NCBI GenBank assembly: GCA_017936025.1
Contig: JAGBGL010000165.1
Coordinates: forward strand, 1-5,446
Direction of reading: 5' to 3'
Length of the DNA stretch: 5,446 nt
Origin: Bacillota bacterium
Lineage (GTDB): Bacteria > Bacillota > Clostridia > Peptostreptococcales > Anaerovoracaceae
A program made the position numbers and the translations under genes. Below the pieces are notes generated by a model. It did not search any database and had not been told where the DNA came from. It worked only from the letters and a program-made list of their open reading frames with translations. Shown piece after piece: positions 1 through 4,994 of this stretch; position 1 is the stretch's first letter; each line of letters starts with the position of its first letter.

Positions 1-121
1 CAATAACAATTTTAAGAGGACGTATGTCCTGTGTCATCGCTCTTCCTCTGTTCATTATAAAAATATTTTCCTGCTGCAGCACATCAGCTGCAGGCAGCTC
101 ATTCGGTATAATCAAAGGCAT
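1..121 (-). CDS. metA: Homoserine O-acyltransferase (MetA), N-terminal fragment
   Basis: This is the first 40 codons of a gene that runs off the left edge. The translation opens MPLIIPNELPAADVLQQENI and continues with FIMNRGRAMTQDIRPLKIVI. That matches the conserved MetA amino terminus (MPxxIPxxLPA, then ENIFxM, then RAxxQDIRPLKI). MetA acylates the hydroxyl of L-homoserine with acetyl-CoA or succinyl-CoA, the committed step of methionine synthesis, in the cytoplasm. The residues that decide acetyl versus succinyl donor lie outside the window; acetyl is common in Firmicutes (family knowledge). The ATG at 121-119 follows an AGAGAGGG ribosome binding site (132-139) with a 10-nt gap. The gene lies downstream of the GHL10 gene with about 79 bp between them, and a promoter candidate sits in that gap. 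The frame is open to the edge. Identification is by motif only, but the match is distinctive. Confidence 0.9.
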   Translation of the reverse strand, partial: MPLIIPNELPAADVLQQENIFIMNRGRAMTQDIRPLKIVI

Positions 122-158
122 AGCTTGATAACCCTCTCTTTTCTGCTTATTTTGATTT

Positions 159-175
159 CAATTGCATTCCAATTG
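159..175. repeat. Inverted repeat CAATTG-5 nt-CAATTG, operator-like
   Basis: Two copies of the palindrome CAATTG (159-164 and 170-175) are separated by CATTC, making a 17-bp perfect inverted (and also direct) repeat. It lies immediately downstream of the predicted -10 box of metA, covering about +1 to +17, where repressor operators commonly sit. As RNA it would form only a weak 6-bp AU-rich stem with no following U-run, so it is not an intrinsic terminator. A regulatory role is inferred from position alone. Confidence 0.35.
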
Positions 176-182
176 TTCATTT

Positions 183-211
183 ATCATACACCATATCATC
201 CTAAAATTCAA
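183..211 (-). promoter_or_regulatory. Candidate sigma-A-type promoter for metA
   Basis: On the minus strand, TTGAAT (206-211) is followed by a 17-bp spacer and TATGAT (183-188). These match 4/6 and 5/6 of the -35 and -10 consensus. The -35 box overlaps the last codons of the upstream GHL10 gene, and its stop codon TAG (201-203) lies in the spacer. Initiation would fall near position 176, giving a leader of about 55 nt before the metA ATG. That is too short for a SAM riboswitch, which often controls methionine genes in Firmicutes. AT-rich DNA gives chance matches, so this is a candidate. Confidence 0.45.
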
Positions 212-1289
212 GGTTACGGTATACGTTAAGTTCTTCGGCAGCTCCAGTCCTGAACAGATCCGAAGCACTGAAAAACACATACCCATCACAGCTTTTGCCG
301 CGCAGCTGATTTATCTGAAATTCAATATTGCTGTTACTTGACAGCCATCCCGGATCGTCTGCTTCGTGCATCCCTGCTTTGTACAGAGCAAGCCCCACAT
401 AAAGTGGTTTGTTTCTGACATTGATGCCAATCCATTCATCAAGTGTATCTGAGAACATATCATCTCTCCATGCAGCTGTGTGTTCATCCGTCCAGTATAT
501 CTGCGGAACAATATAATCGACATACCCTTCTTCCGAAAGCCATGTTTTCACATCTGCCCCCAGAGACTCACTGTATCCGATATTTCCTGCCGGACTTATT
601 CCGAACACCATGTTTCCTTTATGACTGTGCACTGCGTTGTACACCTGTTTTATCATCCTGTTTACATGAGTCATTTTTTCTGATGTTGCGGGCACATCCC
701 CCTCTTCATAGAAGTAATCATCAAAATGGATGCCATCGATATCATAGTTGTCCATCAGTTCATTTACACATAATAAGATTTCCTCCGTAGAAGCTCCGTC
801 AGCGGGGTCAAGAATGTCTTCTTCAAAAGACGAGTTTCTGTATGGATTGAGCCATGCGTGAATTTCCATATCATATTCATCTGCAAGTTCTGTCATTATC
901 TTCAGCGGGTCATATGGAAGCTCTTCAGTTCTGCTCCAGATCGCTTTTGATACCGGAAAATAGTCGGATTTATAAACGGCATCCCGGAATGCCCTTACAT
1001 GAAAATATACCGTGTTTATATGAAGTTCTTCCGCTCTGTCATAAAAAGATTTTGCATTCTCCGTGAATTCAGCCTCACTCTTATTTGAAAGTCCGAGTTT
1101 TGCAAAATCAACATAAGATACCCATACTCCCCTGACTTCTTTTTTCATTGCGTTTTCCTGACTTCTGCACATACTTAGTCCTGTGACAGCAACCAGTACA
1201 ACAAGAAAGACAGCAGTTGCTGTTTTCACCGTCTGCCGTCTTTTGCCTGAATTCATTCTTTTTCTTTTATGTCTTTTCTTTTTTCTCAT
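201..1289 (-). CDS. Membrane-anchored GHL10 (DUF187) family glycosidase, DigH/YddW-like
   Basis: The protein has 362 residues. The N-terminus is strongly basic (13 Lys/Arg in the first 22), followed by a hydrophobic segment at about 24-40 and then an extracytoplasmic domain. The domain has the hallmarks of the glycosyl-hydrolase-like 10 family: RGVWVSYVDF (53-62), HAWLNPYR (144-151), DGIHFDDYF (185-193) with its acidic pair D190/D191, SPAGN (232-236) and VPQIYW (261-266). It is a TIM-barrel family. E. coli DigH (YddW), a member, cleaves denuded peptidoglycan glycans, so a cell-wall role is plausible here but not shown. The hydrophobic segment ends LSMC, a poor lipobox because Met precedes Cys, so a signal anchor or cleaved signal peptide is likelier than a lipoprotein. 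The start codon overlaps the upstream stop as ATGA (1286-1289), and no good Shine-Dalgarno is present, which points to translational coupling. It is the last gene of the fum cluster. Family assignment is firm; substrate is unknown. Confidence 0.88.
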   Translation of the reverse strand: MRKKKRHKRKRMNSGKRRQTVKTATAVFLVVLVAVTGLSMCRSQENAMKKEVRGVWVSYVDFAKLGLSNKSEAEFTENAKSFYDRAEELHINTVYFHVRAFRDAVYKSDYFPVSKAIWSRTEELPYDPLKIMTELADEYDMEIHAWLNPYRNSSFEEDILDPADGASTEEILLCVNELMDNYDIDGIHFDDYFYEEGDVPATSEKMTHVNRMIKQVYNAVHSHKGNMVFGISPAGNIGYSESLGADVKTWLSEEGYVDYIVPQIYWTDEHTAAWRDDMFSDTLDEWIGINVRNKPLYVGLALYKAGMHEADDPGWLSSNSNIEFQINQLRGKSCDGYVFFSASDLFRTGAAEELNVYRNLEF

Positions 1290-2182
1290 ACCAATCTGTT
1301 AAGCTTTTCCCCTTTAATAAAACTTTCAAGATTTGCGCCGCAAATATCAATGACGCTTTGTCTCGTTTCCTTTGGCGTAAACGCAATATGCGGAGTCACC
1401 AGGCAATTATCCAGCCCGATCAGCGGGTTATCCTCAGAAGGCGGTTCCTGTGCCAGTACATCCAGCCCTGCACCTGAAAGCTTACCTGATTTTAACGCCT
1501 CCGCAACCGCTTCCTCATCAAGAAGCGCCCCTCTTGCAGTATTGATCAGGATAGCACCGTCTTTCATCCTGCTTATAAACGCCTTGTCTATAATACCTGT
1601 ATTTTCCGGAGTAAGCGGACAATGCAGGGAAACAACATCCGAATTGATTGCAGATTCTTTGTCCCTGCTGTATATATTCACAGTCATCCCAAGCGCCTCT
1701 GCGATCTGTGCAGTTTTCCTGCCTATATTGCCATATCCGATAATGCCTATAGATTTGCCGGCCAGTAATGTTACCGGAATGCCCTTGCATCCATCCCACT
1801 GACCTTCACTCACTTTCCTGTTGAAAGTTTCAATATTATTCGTAACTGCCAGGAGCAGAGAAATCGCATGCTGCGCGACCGCATCGGTAGAATACGCCGG
1901 CACATTTGCAACCGCGATCCCCAGATCAGATGCCGCCTGAAGATCTATGTTATTGAACCCTGTAGCTGCTGCGCCTATAAACTTAAGGCCGGGACACTTT
2001 TCCATGATTTCACGGTCTATGACGAGAGAATCAATAAAAACCGCTTCTGCACCTTCCAGTCTTTTCACTATCTGGTTTCGTGCAGTATCTGCATAGTATG
2101 TCAGTTCGCTCACATTTTCAATAGGTCCCCAGGACACATCTCCCGGATTAATAACCCCGCAATCTAAAAAAACACTTTTCAT
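1286..2182 (-). CDS. Compact D-2-hydroxyacid dehydrogenase, glycerate dehydrogenase/hydroxypyruvate reductase type
   Basis: The protein has 298 residues; the family is usually about 310-330. It would reversibly reduce a 2-keto acid to the D-2-hydroxyacid with NAD(P)H in the cytoplasm. The N-terminal INPGDVSW (11-18) resembles the NPGDLSW signature of glycerate dehydrogenases. The Rossmann glycine motif is GYGNIG (149-154). The catalytic trio is visible as R217 (INTARG), E246 (AQEPP) and H265 (TPHIA), so it looks active. Two stretches are shorter than usual: after EGQW (126-129), and between IYSRD (170-174) and SDVVSLHCPL (181-190), where about 20 residues are missing without any frame break. 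The second beta strand lacks the Asp typical of NAD-specific members and has Ser172-Arg173, so NADP(H) use is possible (inference). The start has an AGGAGA site (2188-2193) that overlaps the stop of the upstream peptidase gene, 9 nt away. Its stop overlaps the next start. Hydroxypyruvate is my first guess for substrate. Confidence 0.88.
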   Translation of the reverse strand: MKSVFLDCGVINPGDVSWGPIENVSELTYYADTARNQIVKRLEGAEAVFIDSLVIDREIMEKCPGLKFIGAAATGFNNIDLQAASDLGIAVANVPAYSTDAVAQHAISLLLAVTNNIETFNRKVSEGQWDGCKGIPVTLLAGKSIGIIGYGNIGRKTAQIAEALGMTVNIYSRDKESAINSDVVSLHCPLTPENTGIIDKAFISRMKDGAILINTARGALLDEEAVAEALKSGKLSGAGLDVLAQEPPSEDNPLIGLDNCLVTPHIAFTPKETRQSVIDICGANLESFIKGEKLNRLV

Positions 2183-2185
2183 ATA

Positions 2186-2194
2186 AGTCTCCTA
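2186..2194 (-). promoter_or_regulatory. Ribosome binding site overlapping the M16 peptidase stop
   Basis: The minus strand reads TAGGAGACT, the same nine bases as at the fumA/fumB junction. TAG (2192-2194) ends the peptidase gene, and AGGAGA (2188-2193) lies 5 nt before the dehydrogenase ATG at 2182. This supports both the start choice and coupled translation. Confidence 0.75.
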
Positions 2195-3463
2195 ATCCAG
2201 TTCTGCAATTATATCTTTTATCTGCTTTTCCAGTTTCTTTGTCTTCTTGCCCTTTACCGTTACAACCAGATTGTCTGTACGGAAAATGCAATCCGCCAGT
2301 TCAGTTACAATATCAGAAGTAACATCTTCGTACTCCTGCTTCCTCTCGTCCAGTTCCACAGGCGTCCTTCCCAGAATATGGCCTTCATAAGCCTGCGCCC
2401 AGTTCAGGTTAGATGAATGATCAAGGATTATTTCACTGTTGTCTGTATATGCTGCTTTAACATAATCAAGTTCATCTTCCAGACCTTTTTTCAGATCTTT
2501 CAGAAGACCCGTCACCACCTCGACTGATTCCGCCAGCCTTGATGGGCGCACCTCATACTGAAGATACAGATTTCCTATGTTCCGGTACTGTTCCATTCCC
2601 GAATCAAAGCTGTATATGAATCCCGACTGTTCTGAGAGTGCCTGATGTATCTTGGAATTCTCGCATTCAAACAGTATATCGTACAGAAGCATATGCGCAG
2701 CCTGAGAAAACATGTTTGTATTAAGGTCAAACGAGAATCTGACAACACTGTCTGTGCTGTTTTTTATTGCAACCCTGCCGCCTCGCTTTCCAAAATCAGC
2801 AGGAATATCAACATGATTATCGCGATTGAGGCCCTTTTTTTCCAGAGGATATTTTTCTACCGCCTTTTTCAGATAATCGATTTCCTCTTCACCCGCTTTG
2901 CCTGTAACGTAAAAGAAAATATTGTCCGCTGCGATGATATCCTCATGAGCTTTCTGAAGCACATTTTTGCCCATTCTGTCCAAATCAGAGCTGTTACCGG
3001 TTATCATCTGTGCTGCAGAAGTTCCCTCCCAGACGATCTGGCTGCTGAAATATCCAAGTGTAGTTTTCTCATCATCTTCCCTGATTTCAGCTTTTATACG
3101 TTTTCTTTCAATACATATTTCTGAAGCCGGAAGGGTGATTGCTTCAAATATCTTGACAAACACATCTACAGCTTTGCTGAAATGCTTTGCTGCACCGGTT
3201 ATTTCAAACTGTACAAACTCTTTATATGTACAGGCGTTAAACATCAGCCCCAGCCTGTCAAGATATCTGTAAAGCTCCCCATTCATAATATGGTTTATAT
3301 TTCTTATTACCACATGTTCAAGAAAATGGGATACCCCATTATTTTCACCGGTTTCATATATGCTTCCGCCATTCAAATACAGACTGAGGCAAAAGCTGTG
3401 CAGATGCTCCCCCGGGTAATGAAATATCTTCACCTGATTATCAGTAATATAACTTTTTTCCAT
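2192..3463 (-). CDS. M16 family (insulinase/pitrilysin-type) zinc metallopeptidase
   Basis: The protein has 423 residues, the size of two M16 half-domains, as in processing-peptidase-like bacterial members such as B. subtilis YmxG/MlpA. The inverted zinc motif HxxEH is intact as H46-F-L-E49-H50. The third ligand fits E126 (in KAEIRED), 76 residues after H50, with E119 seven residues before it, matching the spacing of the pitrilysin motif. It is therefore predicted to be catalytically active. No signal peptide or membrane segment is seen, so it is probably cytoplasmic. Members usually work as dimers. A partner gene, common for M16 proteins, is not next to it, which suggests a homodimer. The ATG follows the fumB stop directly (TAGATG, no spacer), with purine-rich GGAGAG and AGAGAA stretches upstream, so translation is probably coupled to fumB. 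The natural substrate is unknown. Confidence 0.92.
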   Translation of the reverse strand: MEKSYITDNQVKIFHYPGEHLHSFCLSLYLNGGSIYETGENNGVSHFLEHVVIRNINHIMNGELYRYLDRLGLMFNACTYKEFVQFEITGAAKHFSKAVDVFVKIFEAITLPASEICIERKRIKAEIREDDEKTTLGYFSSQIVWEGTSAAQMITGNSSDLDRMGKNVLQKAHEDIIAADNIFFYVTGKAGEEEIDYLKKAVEKYPLEKKGLNRDNHVDIPADFGKRGGRVAIKNSTDSVVRFSFDLNTNMFSQAAHMLLYDILFECENSKIHQALSEQSGFIYSFDSGMEQYRNIGNLYLQYEVRPSRLAESVEVVTGLLKDLKKGLEDELDYVKAAYTDNSEIILDHSSNLNWAQAYEGHILGRTPVELDERKQEYEDVTSDIVTELADCIFRTDNLVVTVKGKKTKKLEKQIKDIIAELD

Positions 3464-4021
3464 CTATTCTCTACTCTCCAAATATGCAGCTCTGCCTTCA
3501 CTGTACAGATCTCCGCCCTTGCTGTCCAGAATAACCGTAACAGGAAAATCCTTCACGCTTAATTTGCGTACAGCCTCTGCACCCAGATCTTCAAAGGCAA
3601 TCACTTCTGCAGATTCCACTCTCTGAGCCATCAGCGCACCGGCTCCTCCGATTGCTGCAAAATAAACCGCTCCGTTCCGGAGAACCGCCTCTTTAACAGT
3701 CTGTGAGCGCTGTCCTTTCCCTATCATCCCTGTCTCTCCAAGATCCAGTAACACAGGTGCGTATGCATCCATCCTGTAACTTGTTGTAGGCCCTGCCGAC
3801 CCTATAGGATTACCGGGTTTCTCAGGCGTTGGTCCGACATAATATATGACCGAATTTTTTATTTCAAACGGAAGCTGCCCGCCCTCCTGAAGCATTTCAA
3901 CCATTCTTTTATGAGCCGCATCCCTTGCGGTATACACCGTTCCCGTAAGCAGAACCGTATCTCCGGCTTTCAGCTGTGCAAATTTTTCTTTTGTAAACGG
4001 TTCACTGATTCTATATTCCAT
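3464..4021 (-). CDS. fumB: Class I fumarate hydratase, beta subunit (or L(+)-tartrate dehydratase beta)
   Basis: The 185-residue protein corresponds to the C-terminal domain of class I fumarases (FumA_C). It pairs with the alpha subunit to hydrate fumarate to L-malate or the reverse. Conserved blocks are TGTVYTARDAAHKR (26-39), GPTPEKPG (63-70), IGSAGPTTSYRMD (73-85), MIGKG (99-103), YFAAIGGAGAL (120-130) and the near-C-terminal DSKGGDLY. I chose the ATG at 4021-4019 because AGGAGA (4028-4033) sits 6 nt upstream and because homology begins there. An ATG 14 codons upstream (4063) would overlap fumA out of frame and has no ribosome binding site. The fumA stop lies within the ribosome binding region, 10 nt before the start. 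The name follows KEGG use (fumA alpha, fumB beta), not the E. coli FumB paralogue. Tartrate dehydratase cannot be excluded by sequence. Confidence 0.93.
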   Translation of the reverse strand: MEYRISEPFTKEKFAQLKAGDTVLLTGTVYTARDAAHKRMVEMLQEGGQLPFEIKNSVIYYVGPTPEKPGNPIGSAGPTTSYRMDAYAPVLLDLGETGMIGKGQRSQTVKEAVLRNGAVYFAAIGGAGALMAQRVESAEVIAFEDLGAEAVRKLSVKDFPVTVILDSKGGDLYSEGRAAYLESRE

Positions 4022-4025
4022 AAAC

Positions 4026-4034
4026 AGTCTCCTA
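4026..4034 (-). promoter_or_regulatory. Ribosome binding site overlapping the fumA stop, sets fumB start
   Basis: The minus strand reads TAGGAGACT. The TAG is the stop of fumA (4032-4034), and AGGAGA (4028-4033) is the Shine-Dalgarno for fumB, 6 nt before the ATG at 4021. The same nine bases recur at 2186-2194 at the peptidase/dehydrogenase junction. The overlap implies that ribosomes finishing fumA uncover or reload at the fumB site. Confidence 0.8.
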
Positions 4035-4874
4035 CAATATTCTTTCCGCATGTCTGCTGACATGACAATTTATATTTACCGCGACCGGAAGCCCCGCAAT
4101 ATGGGTCGGTGCGGTCATTATTTTAACAGCCAGTGCAGTGGTTTCTCCTCCGAATCCCTGCGGTCCGATTCCCAGATTATTTATTCTCTCCAGAAGTTCC
4201 TTTTCCATCTCCGCATAATACGGATCCCCGTTTTCTCTGTCCAGCGGAAGCATCAGCGCTTTCTTTGCCATGAGTGCTGCCTTGTCAAAAGTGCCTCCTA
4301 TACCTACACCTACAACTACAGGCGGGCACGGGTTTGCTCCTGCTTCCTCGCATACTCGTACAACAAAATCTTTCACGCCGTCTTCACCGGCAGATGGCGG
4401 AAGCATTTTTATCTGACTCATGTTTTCGGATCCGAAGCCTTTAGGAGCAAATGTGATTTTCACCTGTTCTCCGGGAACGATTTCATAATGTATATGTGCA
4501 GGTGTATTATCTTTTGTATTTATTCTTCTGAGAGGGTCTCCAACTACAGATTTTCGTAGAAATCCTTCAGCGTAGCCTTTGCGCACACCTTCATTGATCG
4601 CATCTTCCAGCAGTCCGCCTGTAAAATGGACATCCTGCCCTACCTCCAGGAATACGCATGCAAGCCCTGTATCCTGGCACAGCGGAAGCACGCCCTCTTC
4701 AGCTATAGCGATATTTTCTTCTATCTTCTCAAGCACATTTTTTGCAACAGGCCATGGTTCTTCCATAGCTCTGCATTTGATTCTGCACTTGACGTCATCT
4801 CCCAGAAAATGATTAGTCTGTACTGCCATTTCAGCAACAGCCTCTGCAACTTCTTTAACATCTATAACTCTCAT
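4032..4874 (-). CDS. fumA: Class I fumarate hydratase, alpha subunit ([4Fe-4S]; or L(+)-tartrate dehydratase alpha)
   Basis: The 280-residue protein matches the N-terminal domain of class I fumarases, the part that holds the catalytic, oxygen-sensitive [4Fe-4S] cluster. The three expected cysteine ligands are present in their family contexts: C66 in PLCQDTG (64-70), C183 in NPCPPVVVGVGIGGTFDKAA (181-200) and C270 in NINCHVSRHAE (267-277). Other conserved blocks are NTPAHIHYE (123-131), PKGFGSENMS (144-153) and GPQGFGGETTALAVK (237-251). With FumB it interconverts fumarate and L-malate in the cytoplasm, typically in a reductive or partial TCA cycle in anaerobes. The ATG has an ideal AGGAGG site (4880-4885) 5 nt upstream. 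It is the first gene of the cluster, behind its own promoter and the murA terminator. Fumarase and tartrate dehydratase share this fold and these motifs, so substrate is inferred; fumarase is the commoner role. Confidence 0.94.
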   Translation of the reverse strand: MRVIDVKEVAEAVAEMAVQTNHFLGDDVKCRIKCRAMEEPWPVAKNVLEKIEENIAIAEEGVLPLCQDTGLACVFLEVGQDVHFTGGLLEDAINEGVRKGYAEGFLRKSVVGDPLRRINTKDNTPAHIHYEIVPGEQVKITFAPKGFGSENMSQIKMLPPSAGEDGVKDFVVRVCEEAGANPCPPVVVGVGIGGTFDKAALMAKKALMLPLDRENGDPYYAEMEKELLERINNLGIGPQGFGGETTALAVKIMTAPTHIAGLPVAVNINCHVSRHAERIL

Positions 4875-4879
4875 TTATA

Positions 4880-4897
4880 CCTCCTGCACAACTGCAG
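4880..4897 (-). promoter_or_regulatory. fumA ribosome binding site with adjoining small hairpin
   Basis: AGGAGG (4880-4885) stands 5 nt before the fumA ATG. Directly upstream, and sharing two bases with it, is a 5-bp inverted repeat CTGCA-GTTG-TGCAG (4884-4897, minus strand). The site is near-ideal. The hairpin is small and may be fortuitous, but its 3' arm would partly mask the ribosome binding site. Confidence 0.5.
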
Positions 4898-4918
4898 CTT
4901 ATCGAATATATTTCTAAT

Positions 4919-4948
4919 ATTATACGATGAAAACAGCATTTCTTGCAA
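4919..4948 (-). promoter_or_regulatory. Sigma-A-type promoter of the fum cluster
   Basis: On the minus strand, TTGCAA (4943-4948) is followed by an 18-bp spacer and a perfect TATAAT (4919-4924). It lies just past the murA terminator and upstream of fumA, with initiation expected near 4912 and a leader of about 37 nt. No other promoter of comparable quality was noticed between the cluster genes, which themselves leave no room for one. Confidence 0.7.
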
Positions 4949-4955
4949 TAAAGTC

Positions 4956-4985
4956 AAAAAAATATCCGGACACTTGTCCGGATAT
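4956..4985 (-). terminator. Intrinsic terminator of murA
   Basis: A perfect 10-bp inverted repeat, ATATCCGGAC (4962-4971) and GTCCGGATAT (4976-4985), encloses a 4-nt loop. On the minus strand it is followed directly by a run of seven T (4956-4962). It starts 9 nt past the murA stop codon and ends just before the fum promoter, so it cleanly separates the two transcription units. Confidence 0.93.
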
Positions 4986-4994
4986 CTGATTTTA

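Noticed and set aside
71..96. Repeated CTGCAG palindromes near the left edge
   Set aside because: They lie inside the metA reading frame and are explained by its conserved Leu-Pro-Ala-Ala and Leu-Gln-Gln codons.
159..175. CAATTG inverted repeat as a terminator of the fum cluster
   Set aside because: The stem is six AT-rich pairs and no T-run follows on the minus strand; it fits better as a protein-binding site or chance.
1167..1178. Lipobox in the GHL10 protein (LSMC, Cys41)
   Set aside because: Met directly before the Cys does not fit the usual Gly/Ala/Ser requirement, so a lipoprotein call is not supported.
1276..1285. A AAA AAG slippery heptamer right after the start of the GHL10 gene
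   Set aside because: It arises from the Lys-rich N-terminus; it is next to the start codon with no downstream pseudoknot or useful alternative frame evident.
1518..1799. A 93-residue minus-strand frame inside the dehydrogenase gene, which might hint at a frameshift explaining the short loop
   Set aside because: The dehydrogenase motifs continue in one frame on both sides, and the alternative frame shows no dehydrogenase motif that would fill the gap.
1269..1802. A 177-residue plus-strand frame opposite the dehydrogenase gene, and other plus-strand frames
   Set aside because: All are antisense to genes with clear motifs, and I found no recognisable domains or supporting start sites.
4022..4063. 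A longer fumB reading frame starting at 4063 (199 residues)
   Set aside because: The extra 14 residues overlap the conserved end of fumA in another frame, lack family similarity and have no ribosome binding site; the ATG at 4021 has an excellent one.
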